Part shown: positions 35,457 to 47,105 of the stretch, in pieces
Layout of the letters: every line of letters starts with the position of its first letter
Numbering within the stretch: the first letter of the stretch is position 1
Origin: Stercorarius parasiticus
Taxonomy: Eukaryota; Chordata; Aves; Charadriiformes; Stercorariidae
Length of the DNA: 64,000 nucleotides
NCBI GenBank assembly: GCA_013396915.1
Contig: VWZL01002558.1
Location: forward strand, 1,055,021 to 1,119,020
Direction: 5' to 3'
Notes under the pieces: generated by a model
What the model saw: only the letters and a program-made list of their open reading frames with translations
What the model was told of the DNA's origin: nothing
Databases searched by the model: none
Translations under genes and position numbers: made by a program

Positions 35457-36091
35457 TTAAATTAAGTTTTTCCCCAGTCGAGTCTGTTTTGCCCGTGATG
35501 GCAATTGGCAAGTGATCTCTCCCTCTATCTTGACCCACGAGCTTTTCAGTATATTTTTCTCTTCTCTGTCCAGCTGAGGAAGGGGAGTGATAGAGCAGCT
35601 TTGGTGGGACATGGCATCCAGCCAGGGTCAACCCATGACACATCTTAATAGAGTAAAATGGAAAAGACCGTGAGTTCTGGTAAATAGTTGTTAGTCTTTT
35701 TGGTTTGATTGCTAAAGTCATAAAAAGGGGGGACACACCAAAATCCTTTCACATCATTAGAAACAGAAACCAGAGAAAGATTTTGGTACTGTTCGAGTTG
35801 TAAAAGAAGCGGGAAAAGATGACAAGACCGTAAGAAACAGTGTTAAATGAGCCCTTGTACTAAATGTTTCTAGATGAGAGCCTTTTTGTGTGAAAGAAAT
35901 CTAAGGAACTGTCTCAAACTGAAATACTATAAGGATACCCTTCCAAACAAATAAGTAAAAAAGGTTGATAGATCACCAGCCTTTGGCAACTGGTGGTATT
36001 GATGCAGAATTCTAAAGCAATTGGGAAAAGGAGATTTAAATTATATACCACAGTATATAATTTACTGCCTGAATTAGTCTGAGTACCAAAG

Positions 36092-36688
36092 TGTTGTGGT
36101 TTCAGTTGGGATAGAGTTAAGGTTTTTTTTTTTTTTTATTAGCAGCTGGTGTGGTGCTATGTTTTGGATTTGGGATGAGAAATACTTTTGATAGTGCACT
36201 GGTGGTTTTCGTTGTTGCTAAACTCTCAAGGTCTTTTCTGCTCCTCACACCACCCACCAGCGAGCAGGCTGGGAGCGCACAAGAAGCGGGGAGGGGACAC
36301 AGCCGGGACAGCTGACCCCGACTAACCAAAGGGATATCCCATACCATGCAACATCATGCTCAGCGTATAAAGCTGGGGGAAGGAGGAGAAATGGGAGTCG
36401 TTTGGAGTTATGGTGTTTTGCCTTCCCAAGAAACTGTTAAGCATGGTGGAGCCCTGCTTTCCAGGAGATGGCTGAACACCTGCATGCCGATGGGAGGCAG
36501 TGAATGAATTGTTTTGCTTTGTGTGTGCGGCTTTTGCGCTACCTATTAAACTGTGTTTATCTCAACCCGTGAGGTTTTTTTTTTTTTCCCCACTTCTACT
36601 CTTCCAGTTCTCTCCCCCATCTCAACTGGAGGCAATGAGCGAGCCGCTGTGTGGTTCTAGCTGCCAGCTGGGGTTAAACCAAAAAACG
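36092..36688 (+). mobile_element. Second solo LTR, avian ERVL-type
   Basis: Begins TGTTGTGGTTTCAGTTGGGA and ends near GCCAGCTGGGGTTAAACC, the terminal phrases of a very common bird LTR. The body includes GACAGCTGACCCCGACTAAC, GGGATATCCCATACCATG and CTCAACCCGTGAGG. TATAAA at 36366-36371 and ATTAAA at 36545-36550 mark promoter and poly(A) signal. The 3' boundary is uncertain by about 10 bases because the last bases are eroded. About 0.6 kb, solo. Confidence 0.88.
36366..36371 (+). promoter_or_regulatory. TATA box of the second LTR
   Basis: TATAAA lies in CTCAGCGTATAAAGCTGGGG, the conserved promoter position of this LTR type. Current activity is unknown. Confidence 0.6.
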
Positions 36689-37710
36689 AAGGAACAGAAA
36701 GTGGCAAATTAATAACCAGCTGGATTCACAAGTATCAAGTGAGAGTAGTCCTAACTTTGAGTTTTTTGGGGTGAAGATGACATTCTTCATAAACCCGGAG
36801 TTCTTTGGATTAATGAGCGAACCTGAGCTAAAGGTGCATCCAATTGATACAGGATGTGATGCCATAGGTGGGTTAATTCAGGTCAGGAGTGCACTTCTGA
36901 AGCAAATCTCCTGATTATTCTCACTTATCTCACTGTGGTTCACACGGTAGACTGATCTCACATTATACGAAATGAGGAGCTAATCAGTCCATGAGATTAG
37001 ACTATGGCTACCAACTTGCAATACTTACATGCGTGTCAGATCCTTGGCACCACCTATTTTGCTCTACAAATTCGTCATTGTTGGCCTATTGTACTACTTG
37101 CCCATGTATGTGTCGGTGCAGTGGACTCGGATTTCCAGAAGTCTTTGGGCAGGAGTATTGTCAAAGGCTTGTGACAGCTAGATGGCTACAGTCTTTTGTG
37201 GGTTCAGAGATAATTAAAAGGTGCGAAGTCAAGGTCAGAAACAAGGTACAGAAAAGGGGAACTAGGGTTTCAGTACATTGGTACTCCTCAGCTTGAAAAA
37301 GAGGATTGAGAGGTAATGCGATAGGGTCTGCCAGTTATGACTGGCACAGAGATGGTTACAGGGCGGCAACGAATACTCATTTTTTCATAGGAAAGCTGAT
37401 ATGCACCATTTATTTAAAACAAACAAACAAAACCCCCAACAAAACAAAAAAATCCCCAACAAACCTGACAATACATTGAAGCAAAAAGGAAGTACTCTTT
37501 TCCACACACCACACAATTAAATTGTGGGAACTGGTGTGGATTTTATTTTGCTGAATGTATAAATGGGTTCAAAAAGCGAGGACAAAAGTTTATGGAAGGA
37601 GAGGCTGTTGACAGCTCTTGTATACAATGAAGCTGTGCAAATCTTCCTTCAGGATGTGCCTAGACTGTGGAATGGCAGAAGTCCCCATGGAGGCCTCGCT
37701 TTACATTATC

Positions 37711-40700
37711 TCTATTTCTGTGCTCTCTATTTTGACAACTGCTGTTGTCAGAGACGGGGTCTGGGATCACCTTTACTCTGACCCAGTTCTGAGCATGAAA
37801 TAAAAATTCCACTTTTATTTTGCTTTCAAACCTGACATGTAAGTAAATCAGAAAAAAAAAATCCGTGAGATCAATTTTCTTCAGCTTGTTATCGAAGATA
37901 CAGGTGCTTCACCTCTTCATCCCCTTGGGACACCCGTATTATCCATACTTCTTTTTCTATAGTAGCCTTGGGTCAAGTACACTGCAAAGTGTCAGGGATG
38001 AAATCTGGACAAGTATGTTCTTCTCGAAAAACATTGCCTTGCAATGGCCAAGGAAGCTTGCTTTAATTTTGGGGATCCTGCTGGTGCTGTGAAGACTTGC
38101 ACAGGACCTCTCAGCCTCGTGCACCACCTCTAACCTCACTTGCAGAGTCTTGCTGTAGTATCCAGCTGTGGGAAATGCCTTGCTCATACTGCCTCTGTGT
38201 CAGCGTCGGGAGTGTTGTTGCCCTGGACGTTTGGGCCAAAGCTCAGTGGTAGCAGGGAGGTGGCTGGTGGGGCGCGGGGCAGGCGGAGGGGTGTTTTGCC
38301 AAGGACTAAGACAAGCAAGAATGCCTGTAGGGGGTACCTTGGTAGTTTCTGACTGTGGGAAGCACCAGGGACGTTACAGCTGTCGTTACAACTATTGTAG
38401 CGGGCTGTACCACTACTTTACAGTGATGACACTGGGGAAAACATGCAGAGCTCCTCAGTGAGCTGAAACTGGAAGACCAGGCAGAAACTGCCTGGGGGGC
38501 TGTGGAGAGCTCCTCAAAAGGCACAGTGCTCTTCTAAGTTTCAAAGATCCTTTGAACTCTTCAGCAAAGAACTCGTGCAGGCTCTTGGAGAAAAGGCAAG
38601 TGGCAAAGCAGGAATCTGTCCCACTGGCTTGTCTAATCACATCTTCTCTTTTGCCTTCCATTTCCTCTTTTTCACTCTTTCTGTAACCATTCACCTTTGT
38701 TCCCCTTCATCTGTTTTTTGAATAGACAAGGAATTCCTTTATAACTGGAACTGTTGGAACTGAAAATATAATATGTGAGCTTGAAGTGTTTGTTGAAGTA
38801 CTCTTGTGCCCAAATCCTTGCATGAGAAGTTATTTGGATCTCAGCAACTTTTTATAGCTGTGGAACAACTCTGTAGGAGTAGTGGTGGGGTGGAGGAGCT
38901 CCGAGCCCTGCTTGAAGTGTTGGAGGACAGTGTGTGGCAATGCTACTGAGTCACACCAGCCATGGAGGTGGAGAGCAGCAGAAGGGCTCTTCCTCTGCTT
39001 AATTTCAAACAGCTTGAATCTCGCAGCTTTCAGAGGAGCTTGCCCAAGTACTGGTCAGTTCCCATATAAAAGGAAAATAAATTCTGCTGGTTGGTGAGGA
39101 GCTTGAAAGTTAGAGTTGACGATACCGTAGATAACATTGTCTTTTTAACCAAGGAATATTTGGAAGACTTCTCTGAGAGCTGGTTAAACAATTGCTCCCT
39201 TATGACAAAGCAGAAACCAGTGGCATATTTTCAGGGTACCTGCACAGGAAGTTTTCAGTGCCTTTGTACAGAATTGCTGACATTAACAATGTAAAAGTGT
39301 TGGTAGAGGTGTCACACAAGTTCTTAGGGTTTTGCTTGGTTTTGTTTAATCAGAGTACAATCTAGTACTAACATTTTCATGTTCTGCATCTATACAATGG
39401 GCTCAACACTGAGCCATCTCCCTTAAGATGTTCAGAGATCTCCAGATTTAGGTCTTTAGTAAAGTGAAGTGCCATGTTGTGGCACACGTGAACCTAGAAG
39501 AAAAATGACTTGGTAAAAAAGGAACAGTGAGTCCCAATTACATTTCTTGAAGCCTAGTGCTTAGGTACTATCACAGGAGCCTATTCAAGAGAGAGAGAGA
39601 GATTTTAACCACTAGACCACAATGACTCAAATGTTTACTAAGATATATCGCATAATGTTTTTATTCCCTTCTCTCACCTTATTATGACTGACTGTTGATG
39701 ATGAAAAATGCAAATAAGCTGGGGGAGTGGAAGAAGGTAAAAATAATAGCTGAGTAGAAAGAGTGACTGGAGAGCATCCTTCACCCTCCTCATCCTGGTA
39801 GGTTTGTTGCTGTGCCGGGGACAAATGCTGTGGGGGAGGAAGAGAGAGAAAGAGGAAGTAGCAATTGCAGACACTTTGCAACCTCAGCAGAAAATACTGA
39901 GGAGAAACAACAAACAGGCAGCTGAGGTCGGCTCTCTTCCTGGTGAACATGTCGGTGTCGCTGCATTGACCTCTTTTGCTCCTTGGAGGTGTGAGGGCTC
40001 AGCAGCCAGCTGCCCTCATCCCAAGGAGGCGCACAAAGGAAAAAAAGCCAGGAGGGAATTTGATTTTGGGAAATTCAATGAATACAAATGAATCCAGATG
40101 ATGTGTATATACCTGATGATAGCATCATTTGAAAAGCCATTATTTGATAAATAGAAGTGCAAACAAAAAGACCATGGTATGTCAGCCTTTTCTTACCAAT
40201 GTTTCAAAAATTGACTTTCTGCGAAGTAAAGATTTTTGAAGGTTCTGCATTTCAAATGGCTGTATCATGACACTATTTGAATTTAAATGCGGCTCCTATG
40301 ACCCTAAATTATGATTGAATTCAATGTACTCTCAGCAACTTATATACAAAGTTTACTGAGTAATTGTTGATGTATTGTGGAATTTGATGACACAAGTCAA
40401 TGGCTGCATTGGCTTTTTATCTAATTATCTTACCCCTGGAATGGGACATCCCTCTTTTGTGTTCTTTACAAGTAATTAGATAGGCTAGCCTTAGGAAGCT
40501 TAAAGCACAACTCTAGAGTTACTTGAGAAATAGATCTGAGATGATACGTGAAAATAATGATTTTTTTTTTTTCAGAAGACTCTCGAACACTTTAAAATGT
40601 TTTTATTTTCAAGAAATATACTAGTTTTTCACTTTTAATTTTTGCTTTTCCAAAATGACCCTGTGTTTGGAATAGAAACATTTGAGTGAGAATGCAAAAA

Positions 40701-41050
40701 ATATGTCTTGCTGATTTTTTTTTTCCTGTTTAACTAGTTTTTTTCTTCTCAAGAAAATCATTACATCCAGCAGCTCCCCTCTTTTCTTAAATAATTTTTT
40801 AAACATGAAATAGTTGTATAAAGGTCTTAATCCTTTTTCTGTCTGTGAAAAAACATGCTTTAAAAATTTTAAGTTTGGATGACTTGACAGAACAGATGAA
40901 CTGTATGAATGAGGTAGAAGGATGTGTTGGCTTAGTGAGAAAAGAAAATTCCTAAAGGAGTGTATTTTTGAAGGTGTATAGTCTCAGTTTATTACCATAA
41001 TCCCTAACAGTGTTATTTTGTATTTGAATTTTAGCATAGATTTTTACACA
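37711..41050. other. Intergenic DNA without recognised gene
   Basis: AT-rich, with a GA repeat at about 39590-39602 and a moderately GC- and CpG-rich patch at 38195-38300. A stretch at 40400-40500 with TCTAATTATCTTA and AGTAATTAGAT might be a conserved non-coding element, but nothing proves it. No gene is supported. Confidence 0.55.
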
Positions 41051-41419
41051 TGGAGAAGAGAAGGCTCCAGGGAGACCTTATAGCGGCCTTCCAGTACCTG
41101 AAGGGGGCCTACTAAAAAGCTGGGGAGGGGCTGTTTGCAAGGGCGTGTAGCGACAGGACAAGGGGCAATGGTTTTAAACTAGAGCAGGGTAGGTTTAGAT
41201 TAGACATTCGGAAGAAGTTCTTTACAATGAGGGTGGTGAGACACTGGAACAGGTTGCCCAGAGAGGTGGTGGAGTCCCCATCCTTGGAGACATTCAAGGC
41301 CAGGCTGGATGAGGCTCTGAGCAATCTGATCTAGTTAAAGATGTCCCTGCTGACTGCAGGGGGGTTGGGCTAGATGACCTTTAAAGGTCCCTTCCAACCC
41401 AACACACTCTGTTTCTAAG
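41051..41419 (+). mobile_element. CR1 LINE 3' fragment
   Basis: Runs from TGGAGAAGAGAAGGCTCCAG through GGAACAGGTTGCCCAGAGAG and CATTCAAGGCCAGGCTGGAT to GGTCCCTTCCAACCCAACAC. This is a textbook CR1 3' end in plus orientation, about 0.37 kb and 5'-truncated. It is well preserved, so probably among the younger copies here. Confidence 0.95.
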
Positions 41420-41589
41420 TACACGGGTTTCTCCTAAACTCATGTTTATATTCATACATATCCTGTTTTTTGAAAATATATGCACCTTTCTACTTTTGGG
41501 AAGACTTTTTAGTATCTTCACTACAGGTTTGTGGATGATCTGCTAATCAGAAGTAGGTTTGACAGGAATGACAGGCTCACTGCGCTACC

Positions 41590-42185
41590 CAGGCTGGAGG
41601 GAATCTGGGGAGGTCTTGGTCCAACCTCCTGCTCATAGCAGGTTCAGCTGTGAGCTCAGACCAGGTTGTTCAGGGCTTTATTCTGTCGGGTCTTGAAAAC
41701 CTCCAAGGACAGAGACTGCACAACCTTTCTGGGTGACTGCTCCCACTGCCCTCATGCATAACCAGTCTGAAGCTCTCCTGTTTCAATTTCTGCCTGTTGT
41801 GTCTCATCCTTCTGCTGTGCCTCACTGGGAAGAGCCCATCTCCATCATCTTGCTACCCACCTCGTAGGTGGTGGAGGGCTACTGTTAGGTGGCCTCTGAA
41901 GCTGTCACTTCTCCAAGATGGAAATGTCTCAGTCCCTCAGCTTCTTGCAGGACAAGTGCTCCAACTCCAACCATCTCGGTGTCCCCTGCTTGAGTTTGTT
42001 CCAGTTTGTCACCACCTTTCCTATATTGGGGTGGTCCAAACTGGATGCAGTATTTGGATGTGGTTAAACCAAGCAAAAGGGACAATTATGTCCCTTAATC
42101 TCGTGGTTATGCTCCCATCAGTACAGCCCATGATGCTGCTGGCCTTGCAAGACCACCACACTCCCAGTGTATCTGGAACACCCCG
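41590..42185 (-). mobile_element. CR1 LINE 3' fragment
   Basis: In minus orientation. The + strand reads AGGCTGGAGGGAATCTGGGG, TCCAACCTCCTGCTCATAG, CTGCCTGTTGTGTCTCATCC and TGCTGCTGGCCTTGCAAGAC, the reverse complement of CR1. It lies only 170 bases from the plus-strand copy, giving a pair of CR1 fragments whose 3' ends face each other. About 0.6 kb and degraded. Confidence 0.92.
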
Positions 42186-45100
42186 TTTCTGTCACAGGGT
42201 TAGTGATGAAATTGTGCATGTGAATATTTCCAATGGGAAGCTGTTGCAGCCTCTCTGGCAGGTCAATGCATTTTGAACGTATACAGCCACAACAAGCAGC
42301 AGTAGTGTTAATATGACTGGAACTGCTGAAGGCTTTTTATCAGAGATGAAAGGAAAGCAGTGGCATAAGGTTGTGCAAGAAATGACTTTGAAGCAAAGAG
42401 TGGGATTTAGGATTCTGTACATATGTTAAACTCCTTGATTAGTATAGTGCTGCAATAAACCCAGTGTCTAATGTTCAACTTCAGCAACCATTTGTTTTCA
42501 AGATGTTAAAGCAATTTTCTGGTTACTTTAAAGATGTTCTGTTTTCCTTTTCTGATAATGCTGTCATTATAAAGATAGCTAATATACTGCCCTCCCATGA
42601 AACAGTTAATCTGGAAAACTCCAAACACTTTAGAGGTATTAATTAGTAAATTTTCATAACATTCCTCCAATGTAGGTAATTACTGTGTACCTCCTTTAAA
42701 AGTGTGGCAGTAAAGCTATGAAAGTGGTCGGTTCAAAGTCAAGTGGCAAGTCAATGCCAGAGTCAGGGCCGGAGGCTCCGAGTGCTCATTCCCTGCTCAA
42801 AGGCTGCCAGCCCCATGTCATCCATCAGCATTTTAGTCTCAAAGTCTCACACTGGGATTTAGCCAAGTGGTAGAGGTAAATATATATCTGATTTCCTCTC
42901 TTTTGGTTTTGCAGATAGGTCTCCCTCAAGGCTGACTTGATCTGAGGGAGAGAGAAATACAAGACTGAAGTGATGTGCATAAAACCCCACCGTTCTCTTA
43001 ACACCGCAGTGTTCAAGGGCTGCTTAGTTCTCTCAGTTTCAAATGCACTTCATCATGTCAAACAAGTTAAAATAGAAAAGAAACCTTACAGAGTAAGCGC
43101 GGAACATCTTTACTGCTTTGAAGGAACACTTTGTGGTAGTGGGAGTTGGTAGCTTTCAATCATAAAAGTTAAGTGCCAGCAGCAACTGGTTTGCATGTAA
43201 CAGATGGGTATGGCAAATATGAATCATATTGGCTGATAGAGACTCATCTCATCCCACTTGTGGTCTCCGCAGCCTGGGGCAGAAGTCGTGCAACCAGTAG
43301 GGTTCGTTGGTAAGTGATGTGTAATCTGCTTTCAGTGGCTTTCCCATATCTTGTGGTACATTCATCGGTTACTTAGTTGGCTGAATAGGCAAAAGAAGGA
43401 TCAGATGGTACCATATTTTCCTGTTTGCAAGAAATAGACGCTCACACAATGTTTTTCAAATGAAAAAGACAACAGTGCCTAATGGGATTCCATTGCAAAT
43501 AAGCTGTGAACTGGGTCACTTCTTTTCTGATTCCTGTGACAACTGCTACTCGGCTCAGGGAGAAAATACAGATTCTATGTCTTGAAATTTTAACCAGACA
43601 GATGTGTTTTCCCCTGCGCAATGCTCAGATCCAATGGATTTATTTGAAATCTGCTGTAGGAACACAATGGAAAAGTAGTTTAACCTGCCTGTTTTCAGCA
43701 AGCCCTACTGTTCTCGTCTCTGTGAGCTGCCCTCATGTTCCTAGTACATACGATTTTCGTTATTCTGCTTCCACAATCCTTTGCTTCCTCACAGGAAGCT
43801 TGCCAGATAAATGGGAATTAGGAATTCCTAAATTTTTGTGGTTTCACCCCCCAAGTTTTCTTGTGTCTTTGTAGCTGTGTTGGCAAGCTGTCAAGGACTT
43901 GGAAGTCCCTTCAGAAATCTCTCTTCTGCTCCAGCCTCCCCCACCTCCCTGGATGGAAGCCTAGTGATTTCTACAGCCTGTATTTGCACGATTTTATGCA
44001 TAATTTTTTAACTCTCTGCATCACTCATCCTACTGAAACTTTTTTTCCTGTCATGTGCAGCACCTGCCTCAAAAGTTAGTGAAGGTCTCTTTACTCTTTG
44101 TCACTGCTGTGGCCATAAGAAGCTAGTAAAACTGAGAGAATAATTTTCTTATGCTGTGAAATTTGCTGTGTAGGTTTCAACCTAATGTTCCTGGAAATTA
44201 CCTCATTTACCGCTCTTTGCACATAGTGAATCACTATTTGCCCTGCTTCACAGAGTAATATTTTCAATTCTGCACCAACTTCCATGCTCGGCTTCCAAAT
44301 ACTGTGCTCAAACCCACTTCCTTCTGTCCATTTTGTTTATCACCTTCAACTGCTTGTTCCTTCCCTTCTTGTTTTATATGACCAAGAAAGAGCTGTATTT
44401 TCCCTATATAAATCATAATTTTAAATATTTATGTTGAATCCCTTATCAGTTGTGCCACCCTCCAAAGCATTGTTTGTTTTAAAATCCATCTTCCTACAAG
44501 ACCTTTTTTTTTCCTGGCAATTCTCTGCCATTCTTTGCACTCTTTGCTATTTACTCTTACAGAATTCCTTCTATTGTTTGTTGGCGATGGTTATTTTACA
44601 CAGTATTCCACACAAAACTGCCACTGATTTAAACAAAAGCATTCTTAAATCCATTATATTATTCACCATTCCCTTCCTCATTTGTCTGAACATTTTGTTC
44701 TGGTTTTGACCACAGCTGAACGTTGAGCAGAAGCTGCCTTTGAACATGTCGTACACCTCCTCTATTAAGTTTGTTTGCAGCAACAGGGCTATTAAGTTAA
44801 TCAGTTGAGTATTTTCCACTTCAAATGTTATCAATGGAAATTTAACAACAAAGGTACATATACTTACTTTTTTTCTTACTGTGTATCTTCAAGTGATACA
44901 CTGGAAAGAAGTCTTTACAGACATCACCTTACCTATGGGTTGGAAAAGTGGAAAATTACTTTGTTGGTAAAGGGGGTGGGGAGGAAGAGAAAGCAACATA
45001 AAATAAGTTTATTAGCATATTCTGAAGGATATACGAACGCTTTCCAATGCTGGTGCGAAGTACCATATGCATGCAATGTGAATACCAGTCACTGAAGTGT

Positions 45101-46339
45101 GACGCATTACATAGTCAATAGCTAAAAAGTAAATCAGAAGTGGAAAAGTTTAAAAAAAAAAAAAAAAAAGGAAAAAAAGAAAAAAAAAAAGGAAAGAAAG
45201 AAGAAAAAAAAGACGTGCAGCCATTATGGAAATTTTCCTCAGATTCATCTGTTTGAAGGTGATGTCTGTCTTGGTTGGAAGCAGCTGAGGATGTGGCTAC
45301 TCTCTCCTGCTTACACTGGCACGAGCTCTAAGGTGGATGGACTATGACTGGATTGTACTGGCATGTCGCCCTCCCACAAAAGATTCATCTTTGTAGCAAA
45401 ATATCCTCTTCTGGGTGCACTGAGGTACTCAAAACAATGCATGTTGCTCAGCGCGAACAAGGCTTTCAAGTTATTCCCTGTAGACTGACATGAGTCATCT
45501 GTTTTTTGTGTTCTTGTGATTCTGCCAAGACTACTAGAAAGCCCTATAATTATGACAACTGGCATTCGTGGCATCATCAAGGCCCAAATTAAATTTCTTC
45601 TGGGTGTCCTACAGGTGGCACTGTAATTTCAGCGTCATGCATAGTAAAGCATTCAGATCTCTGGATGTCTCCTTTACCTGCCTTTGGACCCTGGAATTTC
45701 CCTGCCACAGTGGAGAGAGATCTGAGGAAACACAGGAGAATCCCTAGGCAGCAGCATCCCTCCATCCTGCTTTGAAGAAACCGACCTGTAATATTCCAGT
45801 GAGTCAAAAAGGAAAAACTCACTTCAAAGCATGCAATGATCTACCTTATTTTTAGCAATGCCTATCATTTTGAAGAAGCATGAGATTTAACAGAGTGTGT
45901 GTTCTGTCTTTTCTGGACTTAATATGATACATGAAATAAATAGAGTTGGGTAGAGAGAGCAATGAAAATTATTTAGATGCTTGTGCTACAATTAGATGTC
46001 TATTCCTTCTTGAAGTCCATATACCTGTGGCTGAAACCGTTGAATACACAAGCCAGAAAAGTACCCCAAACAACAAGGCCCTGATTTTTACTTTTCTTTG
46101 TTCCCCAAGCCTAGTGAAAATGTAACTTGTAGAAGCGTTTGTCTCATATTTTGAATAAGGCTGTTGATTTTGGCTTGCCATTTCATCAGGTAGTAAAAAA
46201 GGAAAAATGGGAAATAAAGATTGTCGAGTTAAAGCTGTTAGACCCATGTGCTCTTCTGCAGACCTTGCTGCCAGCCCTACCCCTGCCTGGATGGTGTTTC
46301 CTGGGACACACCTTGCAGGTGACCCAGAAAAACCAAACC
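42186..46339. other. Intergenic DNA without recognised gene
   Basis: AT-rich. From about 43500 to 44700 the + strand is T- and C-rich with few G, a marked strand asymmetry. A purine tract lies at 45152-45212. No exon or repeat family was recognised. Confidence 0.55.
45152..45212 (+). repeat. A-rich / purine tract
   Basis: About 61 bases of almost pure A with scattered G. It could be a simple repeat or the tail of an unrecognised retrocopy; nothing preceding it looks like one. Confidence 0.85.
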
Positions 46340-46545
46340 GGTAGCGCTTCATGCCCCGTCCTTCCTTTTGTCCCGAGGGCTCCCCGTCCTCGGCGTGGCT
46401 GGGTCCAGGCTGCCCGGAGCTCTCGCACACCTCGGGGTGCAGGGTTGGACCCCGGAGGGTCCCTGGGAGACTGAGGCTGAAGGGGTGGTCTGGGGAATCG
46501 GTTAGAAACGGAGGCTGCGCTGAGGCTCGGATAGCACGATTTGTT
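46340..46545. promoter_or_regulatory. CpG islet, possible promoter
   Basis: About 205 bases holding roughly 16 CpG dinucleotides at about 60% G+C, by hand count, in surroundings that are strongly CpG-poor. It is not part of a repeat I recognise. Bird promoters are often short CpG islands, so this may mark a start site, in either direction. A GTAAGG donor-like site at 46950 and an exon-like segment at 47054 lie downstream on the + strand. It could also be a small methylation-free patch without a gene. Confidence 0.35.
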
Positions 46546-47053
46546 ATGGTGCATCTATGATAAGCTTTCTCCTGTCTCCCACAACGCACTCTGAGCCTCT
46601 TCTCAGAAGTATTTGATAGCACAGTTTTTAAACAAATTTCCATTTGTGAAAAAAGAAAAAAAAACATTTAAAAACTAGCCATCTGGGAACACTTCTAATT
46701 TTTTAGTCCCTTCCCCTACCCCATTTCCACTTGGCTCGGTTCTAGCATTAGTAGTTCTGGCAGGCACAGCTTTTAGCACTCGCTTTGATGCCTGGCTTCT
46801 GGTTTGTGTAGTCATGACTTGTAAAAGACACCAGTTTCCTCTTGGGCAATTTCAGCATTGCAACCAATTTCTGTAAGAGTTTCCTCTCTGCTTTGTGAGG
46901 TGTGGGAGTTGGCAGGGCAAGCGTGGCTGTTCATCAGAATTCCTTGCTGGTAAGGTTGTGGCTTATTTCTTTCCTCTTAAGTGACAAACAGTAGTTGTTT
47001 CTGTCTAATGACATCTACTTTCCTTTTTTTATTATTTTTAAATATGGTTTTAG
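46546..47053. other. Stretch between CpG islet and candidate exon
   Basis: Contains CCTTGCTG/GTAAGG at 46942-46955, a good donor match. Close to its 3' end are a branch-point-like TCTAATGAC and a pyrimidine-rich run before TTTTAG. No coding frame is evident. Confidence 0.4.
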
Positions 47054-47105
47054 CTGATGAGGAACAACGCTTACTTGGTACAATAAAGGAAGTTCATGCT
47101 GGCAA
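47054..47105 (+). CDS. Candidate short internal exon, unknown gene
   Basis: A 52-base segment sits between a strong acceptor (branch-like CTAATGA, T-rich tract, GGTTTTAG) and a donor, GGCAA/GTAATT. In the second frame it reads DEEQRLLGTIKEVHAG, polar and protein-like, ending two bases into a codon. The same phase fits the open frame starting at 53358, giving a lysine at the junction. I do not recognise the peptide. The support is splice-site quality and phase only, so it may be chance. Confidence 0.25.

Larger units (their letters stand above)
34545..35640 (+). mobile_element. Solo LTR, avian ERVL-type
   Basis: Begins TGGCAAGGTCTTGGTAGCAG and ends AGCCAGGGTCAACCCATGACA, giving TG...CA ends and 1096 bases. 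The body has the family's repeated GGAGCAG motifs and the phrases AGAGACAACGTGTGACGAAC and TCGAGTCTGTTTTGCCCGTG. A poly(A) signal lies at 35451-35456. No internal retroviral genes flank it, so it is a solo LTR. A clear target-site duplication is not visible. Long open frames on both strands inside it are products of its repeats, not genes. Confidence 0.85.
33940..37710 (+). mobile_element. Ancient CR1-type LINE relic, interrupted by two LTRs
   Basis: Pieces on the + strand match, in order, the path of an old CR1 element as I remember it. At about 35745-36090 is the region from CATTAGAAACAGAAACCAG to GTTGATAGATCACCAGC. Near 37125-37180 is a reverse-transcriptase remnant, GACTCGGATTTCCAGAAGTC, the DFQK segment. 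At about 37480-37700 is a 3' portion with AAATTGTGGGAACTGGTGTG and GGGTTCAAAAAGCGAGGAC. No intact frame remains. The stretch before the first LTR (33940-34544) is assigned only by position and similar composition. Confidence 0.6.

Noticed and set aside
45969..46667. 232-codon minus-strand open frame, the longest in the window
   Set aside because: It crosses the CpG islet, which is poor in stop codons; the translation has no recognisable domain and mixed low-complexity parts. Most likely chance.
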